DNA from: Larix kaempferi
Lineage: Eukaryota; Streptophyta; Pinopsida; Pinales; Pinaceae
NCBI GenBank assembly: GCA_027924585.1
Contig: BSBM01000140.1
Location: 10,556,001-10,620,000, forward strand
Direction: 5' to 3'
DNA length: 64,000 nt
Shown: in pieces, positions 1 to 12,218 of the stretch
How the letters are laid out: each line of letters starts with the position of its first letter
Position numbering within the stretch: position 1 is the first letter of the stretch
Made by a program: the position numbers and the translations under genes
The notes under the pieces: generated by a model
Told to the model about the DNA's origin: nothing
The model's database searches: none
What the model saw: only the letters and a program-made list of their open reading frames with translations

Positions 1-466
1 GATCACCATGCCCCAACTAACCCCAACAGAAGTGAATATCCCTCAACTCCCCCCCCTTATCAATCACGACATCCTGATATGAAGGATGACATCATCATTT
101 GAAGGAGGGCCCAAAGAGATGCCATTGGTGTACTGGAGGGCTAGGAGGGTACTGGAGGTGCTCTGAAGGATAAATATGTGCCTCAGTGTTGAAGAGCTGT
201 AGCTGGAGTGATAACACAAAGTCGGGTTTATGTGACCCAGTGATCCACCCCTGGAATCCCCAGACACTAACCTTGGGTATTCAATCCCTTTCATGAGGAA
301 GTCAGTGATGCCAACAATCCATAGTACTTCCAAAGGAGAAACAAAAGCATCCAACCATAACCCCTACCTTAGAAAAAGTTGGCTAAACACCCCTCCTGGT
401 CAGAAAAATGACACCCTCTCCCTGGGGTACCTATGCAAGTGCATTGGTACTGATACCATCGTAACC
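1..466. repeat. Left copy of a ~460-bp direct repeat (probable LTR, cut by the window edge)
   Basis: This stretch aligns almost end to end with 4131-4587, sharing blocks such as the motif CCAACAGAAGTGAATATCCC and the phrase around GACACCCTCTCCCT, with scattered substitutions and small indels. The right copy starts TGTCATGCCCC just after a purine run, which is how a 3' LTR starts. The left copy has GATCACC in place of the TGTC start, so its end is either mutated or outside the window. Similarity stops at about 466, while the right copy runs into the satellite at 4588. The pair may be the LTRs of one old plus-strand element. A simple segmental duplication is the alternative. Confidence 0.6.
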
Positions 467-1518
467 CTGGCTCCAACTGCAAGACTAGTACTCCTCTTGA
501 GGGTGCTTGAGAATCCAAGAATCATCTGGGTACCTGTAGACCTACACACATGTCAAATAATCAAGGATATCAAAATACCATGAGGCAGACACTTTCGTCC
601 TGGCTTGCTCATCGTAAAAATAAAATAAATGCATAAAACAGTGACTAATCTACATAGACATGAAGAACTTCAAATGAAATGCATGGGTAATTGTATATGC
701 CTAACTAAACCTACCAATGCTAAACATATAAATCAGAAAAGGTTAAGTAAAATCATACCACCAATGTCACCATTTGAGTAAGCAATTCATACCTCGTGCC
801 TTACCTTTGTCTTTAAAATGAATCGATGACAAGCTCTTACTGATCACGAAGAAGATACGTACCAGGGTCTCCATCATGATAGGATATGAGGATTGGATGG
901 CTATGGGGACCTAGGAGATTTGATATTGCTTCCACGGAGAAGGGTTTCTTCCACAAGCTCCATTTATCCAAGATTCTACGGGGCTAATGTATGGACCATC
1001 TTCATCATATACTGGCGTTGAGAAAAAAATTGCCTGTAATTTGATGCCTGATTGCTACTTTGGGAGACCATTCGTGGAAGTGGAATTTGCAAATATTTGT
1101 ACATTATCTGCAACCTGTTTGAACATTTCTTTGGAGATACAAGCATATTGTTCATCTTCATAAATATCATGTTTGTACCCCTAATGCTCTTTATCATTTT
1201 GAAATTGCCAGTCACATAATTCAAGTTTTCACATTTGAAACGAAAAGATAAACAATAGTAATCATGACAATGTGAAAAGAAAATCATACCTGTCCACATA
1301 CATGTATTTCCTTTATTGGAAATAATTGTTGACAACTTACCGATACTAGACGAAAAGGGATGAACACTTCTCATAGAATATTGTTTATTAGGGCACACCA
1401 TGAACTGAGAGACAATGGAGAGACTTTGCATGTGGCCATCGACAACCGAGTGCACATATTGCATCACTACATCATTAAGGAAAGAGAAAGGCTTGATCTA
1501 TTCTTCATCAAATTCAAA
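467..1518. other. Intergenic or decayed retroelement DNA without a recognisable gene
   Basis: Open frames here, such as the minus-strand frame at 976-1467, show no domain or motif I recognise. The stretch lies between the left direct repeat and the decayed minus-strand gag at 1519-2274, so it may be further pol or spacer of that element worn beyond recognition. Confidence 0.4.
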
Positions 1519-2274
1519 CTAAGCTTCTTCACTCACATATGCTCTTGGGAGACGATCTACCATGATACTACAAGGGTGTGAAGAATCAAACATTGGCAGA
1601 CCAATGAACTTCCAATAATCATCGTCTTCTATAAACCTGAAATTTTCTTCCAAGAGAGTCAAATTATCACAAGAAACCATAATCTGGGAGCACGGAGATA
1701 TCACCTTTTCTTCAGTTTCTTCAATTAAAGCTTCTTTCTCTTCATCTTCAAGAGTCACTCCATTTCTAGGCATAAGGGCCATTACGTCATTTACCCGATC
1801 CTGAACAATGTTTTCTTCAAGTAAAATTTTTGAGAATTGATCTTCATGGATTTCTTCACAGAACAAGTTCCTTGCATCTTCAACATAAGGCATCCATCTG
1901 TCATGCTACTATGAATCCCGGTAGCTACAGAAGGTTTCTATAAATTCTGCAAATGATGATATTGTTGCTTTTTCTAGGCCCACAAACCAAGTTAGAGCCT
2001 TTCCTCCCAGGTGATGAACAAATTATCTCATGTAAACGTCTTCTTCCTTTTTAATGTTGTATTTTGCAGCCCACGTCATGAAGAATTCAACATGGTGTTG
2101 GGACTTACCACGATTTCCCTTGAATGAGTGCCAAAATATCTCTGGTAACTCATCTAAATGCCTTGGAAAGTTTGGAAAATCAAGAGGAGCAAAAGCTATG
2201 TCCTTTTCTGCATCTGTCGGATTATCAGAATCCTTAAATTCAAATCGAATATCTTCTTCGTAAGAAGATGCCAT
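1519..2274 (-). pseudogene. Decayed Ty3/gypsy gag (capsid) fragment
   Basis: Reading leftward from the ATG at 2274, the frame encodes a typical plant gypsy gag. It has an acidic N-terminus, then a segment ending KEEDVYMR. An in-frame TAA at about 2023-2025 interrupts it, followed in the same frame by the capsid-like phrase FVHHLGGKALTWFVGLEKA. Two more stops occur near 1910, and an acidic, glutamate-rich open stretch then runs from 1893 to 1519. No protease or reverse transcriptase follows. The likely primer-binding site lies 325 bp upstream at 2599-2616, in the order expected for a minus-strand element. Gag would form the virus-like particle core, but this copy cannot make the full protein. 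Assignment to a Tat/Athila-like lineage rests on the tRNA-Asp type site and is an inference. Confidence 0.6.
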
Positions 2275-2598
2275 GTCATCTGGTTTCCTTGTCTTTGTAG
2301 AGTACTTCTATTGTTTTTCTTCAGTCGGAGTCACCAGGAGAAACTTGCCAAGTTAGCTCAACAAATCTCACCAAAGTACCAAAAACAAGGGCGTGCCTTA
2401 GATGATTGTGTTTTGAATCGCTTATCAACCAATAGAGTCGCTTTAAATGAGTGGAGTTGCCAGATAAGATCTACGGGGTTAGTCCTTTATAGATATTTTC
2501 AAAAATATAGGGAGGAAGGACTGACCTTTGAGTTCTTACCAAATTTCATTTTTCCAAGGATGTAATGACTCTGGATAACCACTTCAATCTTTGAGATG

Positions 2599-2616
2599 TC
2601 CCCGACAATGGCGCTA
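2599..2616 (-). other. Primer-binding site of the decayed gypsy (tRNA-Asp type)
   Basis: On the minus strand this reads TAGCGCCATTGTCGGGGA, one or two changes from the TGGCGCCATTGCCGGGGA seen at 19189-19206 in the better-preserved gypsy. A TG at 2621 on the plus strand marks the probable inner edge of the 5' LTR, which would extend rightward. The outer edge of that LTR is not clear. Confidence 0.6.
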
Positions 2617-2620
2617 AAAA

Positions 2621-4126
2621 TGTTACTGAGAAAACTAGGAGGGCCAGTTCCTGATAAGAAAATATAAGAAAAGTGATCCAATGTCACCTCGATCACGATT
2701 CTAACTTATTCAGAGCGTCATAACCTCCAAGGAGAAGTATCCTTATGAACCCTGTAGAACACTAGTACAACCAACATACTATATTCTCTATGCAATTTGT
2801 AGTTAGAACGGCGCCTAAATGGAGTCAATATGAATATAATAAAACAATTAATCACCCAATGATAGCATATGCAAAAGAGGCAAAGTACATTATCAAATAA
2901 ACACCAGGGTTATTAACCATCATAGATCATTCAATGAAAGTGTAAGGTGAATCCAAGATCAGTTTTATTAAGTGATGCACACCTCTTGAGGATGGATACG
3001 CTTGCTAGTTTGGGAACAAATCTTTGAAGTATTTTTCTCTTGTGTCTTTGATAAGGTGATGCTAAGAGTTGTTTGCTTAACACATGCACAAGGAGGTATA
3101 CAAGTCTCTTCTCTTGATATTTCTTTGTTAAATGTTGGAGTTGTCTTGTCTAAGGTTGAATGGCGGCCATTGATGTTGCATTTTTTCCTAGCCTAAGTCA
3201 TTTTCAACCTTTAGTTACCCTAGCATTGTTAACTTGAGTTTTAGGTCTCCAAAGCTTGTCTTAGATAGGGCATCATCAACCAACTCTTGAAGTTGTTGAA
3301 GAAGCCCTAGTTTTCCAAGCTTGGAAAGTGCCACATTAAGCGGAGGCTATCCTCCATTGATGCCCAAGGTTATGGTGGATTTCTCATGCAAACCCTAGGT
3401 TGTTCTACATCTGTTTAAACCTAAACGTCTGAGTTTGTATTTTTGTAAATATTATTGTTAGGTTAATTTTGCATTTTCATGGTAGAATTAGGGTTAAAGT
3501 TAGGTCTGCAATTTTATGACAAAAACCCTAAAAATTAAAAAAAAAAAAAAAATTTGCAATTTTTGGCCTCCCTAAAATTTCGGCCCTTCCTCCTATAAAT
3601 TTGTCCTGCCCTTTTTGTCCCTAGAAACCCTAGGTCGAAATTGTAGGAAGCCCTAAAATTTTTAAAAATCTCAAAAATCCTAAAAAACCTTGATTTTGTT
3701 TCCTATGTACATATTATGTTAGATTAGATTCTTTATGTTTTTCTAACCCTAATTTGTGTATTGTGTAGATATTAATTTAATTTCCAGATTATTTGGTTAA
3801 ATTGGTTTTCTTTTTATGTTTTTATGAACATTTATATGCATAAAAAACCCTAAAGGCTAACCTAAAAACCCTCAGATTGCAGATCTGATTTACCCTAGCA
3901 TACCCCTCTCCTTCCCTTTTATTCCTCCACTCCTTCACTTCATCTCCCATCTTCCTTCTCCATTCCACTTTACCTTCCCTTTCTCTCTTCTTCTATCCCA
4001 AACCTCGGACCTTACACTTTCATTGAATGATCTAGAATTGTGATCGAGGTAACCCCCATATGTCTAAAATGGCTAAAAATGAGAAAATTGGTTCGTTATG
4101 AAGGATAGATTGTGGAGGGGGGGGGG
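2621..4126 (-). other. Probable 5' LTR and flank of the decayed minus-strand gypsy; no gene
   Basis: This stretch is AT-rich, with a poly-A run near 3537 and several AAACCCTA motifs between 3400 and 3900. It holds no supported coding region. Two short blocks at 2686-2703 and 2925-2948 recur next to each other in inverted orientation at 4009-4050. The stretch ends in a run of ten G at 4117-4126, directly before the right direct repeat, which looks like a polypurine tract. Confidence 0.4.
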
Positions 4127-4587
4127 TGTCATGCCCCAACTAAGCCCAACAGAAGTGAATATCCCTCAACACCCCCCTTATCAAGCATGACAATCTACCA
4201 AGAAGGATGATGTCATCATCTGAAAGAGGGCCCAGAGAGAGGGCATTGGCAAACTGGAGGGCCAGGAGGGTGCTGGAGGTGCTCTGAAGGATAAATATGC
4301 ACCTCAATGCTGAAGAAGCTACCGCTGGAGTGATAACACAAAGTCGGGGTTATGTGACCTAGTGATCGACCCCTAGAAGCTCCGGACACCAACCTAAGGG
4401 CTTAAACCCCTTTCATGAGGTAGTTAGCGATTCCACTAATCCATGATACTTCCAAAGGAGAAACCAGAGGGTCCGACCATAACCCCTACCTCATAAAAAG
4501 CTGGCTAAACACCCCTCTTGGTCAGAAAAATGACACCCTCTCCCTAGGGTACCTTTGCAGGTGCGTTGGTATTGGTACCATCGTAAC
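4127..4587 (+). repeat. Right copy of the ~460-bp direct repeat (probable 3' LTR, truncated by satellite)
   Basis: It starts TGTCATGCCCC right after the purine run at 4112-4126 (GTGGAGGGG then more G), which fits the boundary between a polypurine tract and a plus-strand 3' LTR. It aligns with 8-466. It ends abruptly at about 4587 (CATCGTAAC), where the first satellite monomer begins, so its 3' end is missing or displaced. Confidence 0.6.
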
Positions 4588-7500
4588 ACGTGGGCATCGT
4601 GGTCCTCTCTCCATTTCCCAAATACACCTGAAATACATAACATAACTCAATTATGTTGCTCGGTTTGGTTTTTATGCCCCCGGTTGAAATTTTCTTGGTA
4701 TCCCTCAATGGATTTGGGAAGTAAGATGAAACTCTCCATAACTCGAAAAATAAGGTTCAGAAGGACAAAAATTTTGTTCCGTTGGATTCGTGACATCTGA
4801 TTACCGATAGAGACACCCCTGTTTGGTGGCTTCATGGCTCAATGTAGTCTATTTTTACGGTTTTCTAAAATAGGGTTTTGCTCAATGACGTGCAGTGCAA
4901 TTTATGCACCATAGGCTAAGATTTTGAAAAATGTGGGGAGCAAGTGTGTGGGAATTGTGGTCATCTCTCCCTTTCCCAAACACACCTGCAGGAGGAAACA
5001 TAACTCAATTATGTTGCTCGGTTTGGTTTTTATGCACCCAGTTGAAATTTTCCTTTTGTCCCTTAATGACCTTAGGAAGCGAGATGAAACTCGCCATAAA
5101 TCGAAAATTATGGCTATGATGGACAAACCATTAGTTACAATGAATTCATGACATCCAAGTACCATAAGGGACACACATGTCCAGTGGCTTCATGGACCAA
5201 AAGTTATCTATTTTGATGGTTTTCTAAACTAGGGTTTTGCTCAGTGACGTGTAGTGCAATTTCTACATGAAAGGTTAAGATTTTGAAAAAAAATCCAACC
5301 AAGTGAATGGGAATTGCGGTCATATTTCCCTTTCCAAAACACACTTGTAGGAGGAAACATAACTCAATTCAATTGCTTGGTTTGGTTTTTATTCCCCGGT
5401 TGAGATTTGTCTGGTGTCCTTGAATAGAATTGGAAAGCAAGATGAAACTCATCATACCTAGAAAACCATGGATTTGATGGAAAAGCCTTCAGTTCTGTTG
5501 GATTCGTGACATCCGAGTACCGCTAGGGACACCCCTGGCTAGTGCCTTCATGGACTAAAAGTTATCTATTTTGATGGTTTTCTAAACCAGGGTTTTGTTA
5601 AGTGACGTGCAGTGTAATTTCTGCACAATAGGCTAAGATTTTGAAAAATGTGTTGAGCGAGTGCATGGAAATCATATTCATCGCGCCCTTTCCCAAACAC
5701 ACATGAAGGAGGCAACAAAACTCAATTATGTTGCTCGGTTTGGTTTTTATGCCACCGATTGAAATTTTCCTAGTGTCCCTGAATGGCCTTGGGAAGCGAG
5801 ATGAAACTAGCCATAAATTAAAAGCCGTGGCTCCGATGGAAAAACTGTCGATTATGTTTGATTTTTGACATCCGAGTACCACTAGGGAAACCCATGTTAG
5901 GTGGCTTCATGGACAAAAAGCTGTCTATTTTGATTTATAAACTAGGGGTTTATTAAGTGATATGCAGTACAATTTTTGCACGATAGGATAATATTTTGAA
6001 AAATGTGTCGAGTGAGAACATGGGAATCGCAGTCATATAGCCCTTTCCCAAACACAATTGTAGGAGGCAATGGAACTCAATTCCCTTTCTCGGTTTGGTT
6101 TTTATGTCCTTGGTTGAAATTTTCCTGGTGTCCTTGAATGGCCTTAGGAAGCGAGATGAAACTCACCATAACTTGAAAACCGAGGCTCCAATGGAAAAAC
6201 CATCAGCTTTGTTGAATTCGTGACACTCAAGTATCGCTAGGGACACCCCTATTTAGTGTATTCATTGACCAAACATTGTCTATTTTCATGGTTTTTGAAA
6301 GTAGGGTCCTGCTCGGTGACGTGCATTACAATTTATGCACTATAGTCCAAGGTTTTGAAAAGTGTGGGGAGCGAATGCATGGGAATCACACTCATATTTC
6401 CCTTTCCCAAACACACTTGCAGGAGGTCATGGAACTCATTTCCATTGCTCGGTTTTTTTTTTATGCCCCAAGTTGAAATTTGTCTAGTCTCCCTGAATGG
6501 CTTTGGGAAGCGAGATGAAACTTGCAATAACTAAAAAATAAAGGCTCCAATGGACAAACTGTCAGTTTCATCGGATTCGTGACATCCGATTACCACTAGG
6601 GACACCCCTATCTGGTGGCTTCATTGATCGAACGTTGTCTATTTTAATGGTTTTCTAAAATAAGGTTTTGCTTAGTGATATGCAGTGCAATTTCTGCACC
6701 ATAGGCTAATATTTTGAAAAATGTGGGGAGTGACAATGTGAGAATTATGGTAATCTATACCTTTCCCAAACACACCTGCAAGAGGAAACGAAACTCAATT
6801 TTTTTGCTCAATTTGTTTTTTATGCCCCCGATTGAAATTTCCCTGGTGTCCTTGAATAGCCTTGGGAAGCAAGATGAAACTTGCCATAACTCGAAAACCG
6901 TGGATCCGGTGGACAAATAGACAATTCTGATGGATTCATGACGTCCAAGTACCGCTAAGGACACCCCTTTCTGGTGGCTTCATGGACCGAAAGTTGTCTA
7001 TTTTGATAGTTTTCTATACTAGGGTTTTGTTAAGTGACGTGCAATGCAATTTCTGCACAATAAGCTAAGATTTTGAAAAATGTATCGAGTGAGTCCATGG
7101 GAATCATAGTCATCTCATCCTTGCCCAAACACACTTTCATGAGGCAACGAAAATCAATTTAACTGCTCAGTTTGGTTTTTATGCGCCCGGTTAAAATTTT
7201 CCTGGTGTCCTGTAATGGCCTTGGGAAGCAAGATAAAAATCGTAATAACTCAAAAATCGTGGCTCTGATGCACAAACCATCAGTTCCGTTGGATTCATGA
7301 CATCCAAGTAGTGTTAGGGACACCTCTTTCCGATGGCTTCATGGACCAAAAGTTCTCTATTTTGACGATTTTCTAAAATAGGGTTTTGCTTAGTGACGTG
7401 TAGTGCAATTTATGCACCATAGGCTAAGATTATGAAAAATGTGGGAATCGAGTGTGTGGGAATCGTGCTCATATTTCCCTTTCCTAAACACACATGCATG

Positions 7501-9966
7501 AGGAAATGGAACTCAATTCAGTTGCTCGGTTTGATTTTTATGCCTCCGATTGAAATTTGTCTAGTGTCCTTGAATGGCCTTCGAAAGCGAGATGAAACTC
7601 ATCATAACTTGAAAAATGAGGCTACAATAGACAAAATGTCAGTTTCATTGGATTCGTGACATCCGAGTACCGTTAGAGACACCTCTGTCCGGTGGCTTCA
7701 GTGATATAACACTGTCAATTTTGACTATTTTCTAAAATAGTCTTTTGCTTAGTGACATGCAGTGCAATTTCTGCACCACAGGGTAAGATTTTGAAAAATG
7801 TGGGGAGCGAGTGTGTGGTTATGGTGGTCATCTCGCCCTTACCCAAACACACCTATAGGAGGCAACATAACTCAAATTTGTTTCTTTTTTTGGTGTTTAT
7901 GCCCCTTGTTGAAATTTTCCTTATGTCCCTAAATGACCTTGGAAAGCGATATGAAACTCGCCATAACTCAAAAACCGTGGCTACGGTGGACAAACCATCA
8001 TTTCCAATGGATTCATGACATCTGAGTACTTGCTAGGGACACACCCTTGTCTAGTGGCTTCACGTACTGAAAGTTGTCTATTTTCTAAACTAGGGTTTTG
8101 CTAAGTCACGTGCAATGCAATTTATGCACAATAGGCTAAGATTTTGAAAAATGTGCCGAGTGAGTGCATGGGAATCAGAATAATATTGTCCTTTCCCAAA
8201 CACTCTTATAGGAGTCAATTTCGTTGCTCGGTTTGGTTTTTATGCCCCCGCTTGAAATTTTCCCGGTGTCCCTGAATGGACTTGGGAAGTGAGATGAAAC
8301 TCATAATAACTCGAATATCGTGGCTCCGATGGATAAATCGTCAGTTTCATTGCATTCATGACAATTGAGCCACTAGGGACACCCCTGTCCGGTGGATCCA
8401 TGGACTGAAAGTTGTCTATTTTGACTTTTTTCTAAAATACCGTTTTTCTTAGTGACGTGCAATGCAATTTCTGCACCATAGGTTAAGATTTTGAAAAATG
8501 TGGGGAGCAAGTGTGTGGGCATCGTTTGCATCTCTCTGTTTCCTAAACACACATCATGAGGCAACGAAACTCAATTCCATTGCTCAGTTTGATTTTTATG
8601 CCACGAGTTGAAATCTTCCTGGTGTCCCTAAATGGCCATGGGAAGCGAGATGAAACTCACCATAACTCGAAAAACGAGGCTCCAATGGAAAAACTATCAG
8701 TTCCTTTGGATTCGTGACATCCGAGTACCACTAGGGACACCCCTATCCGGTGGCTTCATGGACCGAACGTTGTTTATTTTGACGGTTTTCTAAAATAGGG
8801 TTTTGCTTAGTGACATGGAGTGCAATTTCTGCACCATAGCATAGATTTTGAAAAATGTGGGGAGAAAGTGTATGGGTATGGTGGTTAGCCATCCCTTGCC
8901 CAAACACACTTGGAGGAGGCAACAAAACTCAATTTCGTTGCTTTGTTTGGTTTTTATGCTCCCAGTTTAAATTTTCCTGGTGTCCTTTAATGGCCTTGGA
9001 AAGCGAGATGAAACTCACCATAACTCGAAAACCATAGCTCCAATGGAAAAACCACTAGTTCCATTGGATTCGTGACTTCCAAGCACCATTGGGAACACCC
9101 CTATCTTGTGGCTTCATGGACATAAATTTGTTTATTTTGACGGTTTTCTAAACTATGGTTTTGCTAAGTGACGTGCAATGCAATTTATGCACGTTAGGGT
9201 AAGATTTTGAAAAATGTGTCGAGTGAGTGTGTGGGCATCATAGTCATCTCTTCCTTGACCAAACACACTTGCAGGAAGCAACGAAACTCAATTTCATTGC
9301 TCGGTTTGGTTTTTATGCCCCCAATTGAAATTTGCCTGGTGTCCCCGAATGGCCTTGGGAAGCGAGATGAAAATCACAATAACTCAAAAATCGTGGCTCC
9401 GATGGACAAATTGTTAGTTCCGTTGGATTCTTGACATTCGATTACCACTAGGGACACCCCTTTCTGGTGGATTCATGGACCGAAAGTTGTATATTTTGAC
9501 GGTTTTCTAAAATAGGGTTTTGCTTAATGACATGCAGTGCAATTTCTGTACGATAGGCTAAGATTTTGAAAAAATGTGGGAAGCGAGTGTGTGGGAATTT
9601 TTTTCATATCACCCTTGACTAAACACACCTGCATGAGGCAACAAAACTCAATTCCGTTTCTTGGTTTGGTTTTTATGCCCCCGGTTAAAATTTTCCTAAT
9701 GTCCCAAAATGGCCTTGGAAAGCGAGATAAAACTCGCCATAAATCGAAAATATTCACTCTAGTGGACAAACTATCGGTTCCATTGGATTCTTGACATCCA
9801 AGTACCACTATTTAAACCCTTATCTGGTGGATTCATGGACCTAAAGTGTCCTATTTTGATGGTTTTCTAAACTAGGGTTTTGCTCAGTGACATGGAGTGC
9901 AATTTTTTCATGATGGGACAAGATTTTGAAAAATGTGCCGAGAGAGTGCATGGGCATCGCAGTATG
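4588..9966. repeat. Satellite array: about 15 tandem monomers of ~358 bp
   Basis: The same unit recurs head to tail. A convenient landmark, GATTTTGAAAAATG, appears near 4920, 5280, 5638, 5994, 6353, 6712, 7070, 7430, 7788, 8141, 8490, 8849, 9205, 9566 and 9925, giving periods of about 349-362 bp. Monomers differ by many substitutions, often at CpG, where CG has become TG or CA. Two subtypes are visible: one has CTAAAATAGGG with TGTGGGGAGCGAGTGTG, the other CTAAACTAGGG with TGTGTCGAGTGAGTGCA. Short open frames of 60-96 codons in both directions are by-products of repetition and are not called as genes. No full-length coding domain is present. Confidence 0.95.
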
Positions 9967-10200
9967 CATTCTCCAAGAACATAATTCTCTATGTATGTTT
10001 GACATGCTGCTTAAATCAATTTCTTTGAAATAATTAATGCCCGGAATTGTATGACCATTTTCTTCATGAAATTCTTAGCTAAAACATTCTTGGCCATAGG
10101 CACATCTGAGAATTATAAACCCTAGCTTCATACGTAATCATTGGATTATATTTTTAAGGATTTTATTGATATACAACTTTTTTTCTTCCCATATATGCAT
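9967..10200. other. Short unique stretch between satellite and solo LTR; no gene seen
   Basis: This is AT-rich sequence with no coding potential or repeat structure that I can recognise. It forms the left flank of the solo LTR insertion. Confidence 0.5.
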
Positions 10201-10205
10201 ACCAC

Positions 10206-12213
10206 TGTAATGTCCCTTGTTAGAAATTTTATTAAAATGACAATTTTTCACTTTTTCCTCTAGTTAGACCTTTGACTAGTTTTGAGCTCTAGGTCCCAAA
10301 ATTGCCCCAATTGCTCCCAAATATTCTGAGAAGGTATATGGATGATGTTAGAATATAAATATGCATTTCAAGGATTCTTTTTGACCTTTAAAATACTTCT
10401 GAAAATCCTCTTTCAATTATGTCCAATGTAGGGAACTTTACTAGTAATTTCCCTTTGACTAGTATTGGTCTCTAGGTCTCAAATTGACTCCAAATGCATT
10501 CAAATATTCAAGGAATGTGTATGAATGATATTAGGACTTGAATATGATGTTCAAGGATGATATATGGCCACCAAAAGACCTCTGAAAACTTTCTTAAGAT
10601 TCTGGACCAAGTATGCAATTTTACTAGTAATTTGGGGTTCAAATCCCTCTAGGGTAAGTACTGAAAATGGATTCCCAAATGCCTCCAAACCCACTCAAAT
10701 TTATGAAAAATAGGTAGGGAATGTATTAAGGATCTTATTAAAGTCTCATTTGCACCATTAATTTATTATTAAATATGTTCCAACCCTCTCCCATTCAGCT
10801 GCAAAAATCACCAATTCGGCCCTTGGGGAAATGGCATTATTTATTCTCCCAATGCAATTAAACTGAGTAAAAATACTTCAAATTCTCAAGTAAAATACAT
10901 GAAACTTTTAAAATAAATCCATTTCAGTCCATTAATCACAAATGCATCAGAGAATCATCCATTCATTTGAAATCATCAGCATTACATTGATTCACAACAA
11001 GATAGTGGGGAAATGGCACCATTCTTTCATTAAAAATGAGATTTATACATTTCTACTTGGAATTTCGACCTGAAAATTTTTGGAGATTAAGAAAAGAGTA
11101 TTTAATTCATATTACAAAATAAATGGGACATTTTAATCTCCCACAAAGAGTACAATAGCTCACAAAAAACGCCCTCCCTCATGGATCAAGAATATGCCAT
11201 CAAAACTGGAAATGGTTGAAGGAGTGAGATGCAATAGAAGAAACCATGAGATGCCCTGTAGCTTAAACCTGCAAATAAAGACTCCATTAAAGCTCCAAAT
11301 GAAAGGTCTGAATGGTCTTTCCAATTACCAACTTGGATGGGAATCTTTCACCCTCGAAATTGGCTAAGGCAAGAAACTAGTCATCCACTAGCTCTCCCTC
11401 TACACAAATGCAATTGAAAATTCTACAAATGATCAAAAGCTAGTTTCATTCTTTGTTATTGAAATTTATAAATTTCTAATGTCCTCCATGGGTCGAATTC
11501 CTTCCAAGAGACTCATGCCAACTCAAGTTGGGAAGAGATTCCAAAGAACGCCACGTGTACAACAATTCCTAGTCTCCCACTTCCACCAAATCACATGTGG
11601 AAGCATCTTAGCTTCCCTAACACCCTTGAGCACCCCCTTGGAGTCTATTTTTATCCCTAACATGTCATATATGTCATATGTCAGCCTTCAGATCTGATTT
11701 GTGTCATAGGTGTCATAGCATCTTCATCATTGTTGTCATAGAGCTAGGGAATCTAGCCCAAGTGTCTCACTAGCTCCAAATTGCCTCTTCCTCTTCCATG
11801 GGAGTTAATATTCCTCTATATTTCGACCTCATTAACTCATTACAAGTATTATTGAACTTATAACTCATCCCAAGAACATTAGGCTTCCCATACATTCGAA
11901 ATTGCAAGAAGAGGATGCCATGTGGCACATACATTCTAGCTTGTGTGGGTCCCACTTCCTCCATGTGTCTTCATGACCAAATGCCACTTTGATTTTCACT
12001 TGTATATATTTATTTATATCCTTTATTAAATATTTATGCCATCCTAATGTTTCAACATCATTTATTATCCCCATTATTCACAATCCCAAAGCTTCCACCC
12101 CAAACCTAGGAAACTAGTAATTTCCCTCTGCAATTATTTGACCTTTAGCATCAATTTGACAAACACTAATGAATATGGCCATTGTGACCCAATGCCAATT
12201 TTGGGACATGACA
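10206..12213. mobile_element. Solo LTR, 2,008 bp, with 5-bp target-site duplication
   Basis: The segment begins TGTAATGTCCC and ends GGGACATGACA, a near-perfect 11-bp terminal inverted pair with TG/CA ends. It is flanked on both sides by ACCAC (10201-10205 and 12214-12218). It contains no gag or pol sequence, primer-binding site or polypurine tract. This is what remains after recombination between the two LTRs of one element. The long LTR fits a gypsy-type element more than a copia, but the parent family is not represented elsewhere in the window. Orientation could not be decided. A non-coding DNA transposon is the weaker alternative because 5-bp duplications with TG/CA ends are characteristic of LTR elements. 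Confidence 0.85.
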
Positions 12214-12218
12214 ACCAC

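Noticed and set aside
976-1467. 163-codon minus-strand frame
   Set aside because: No motif or composition supports coding, and it lies in decayed element DNA.
3400-3900. AAACCCTA motifs as interstitial telomere repeats
   Set aside because: They are dispersed singly, not tandem; such motifs are common in plant leaders and LTRs.
4647-9808. Many 60-96-codon frames with similar proteins
   Set aside because: They recur once per satellite monomer with no conserved start, length or frame integrity, so they are repeat by-products.
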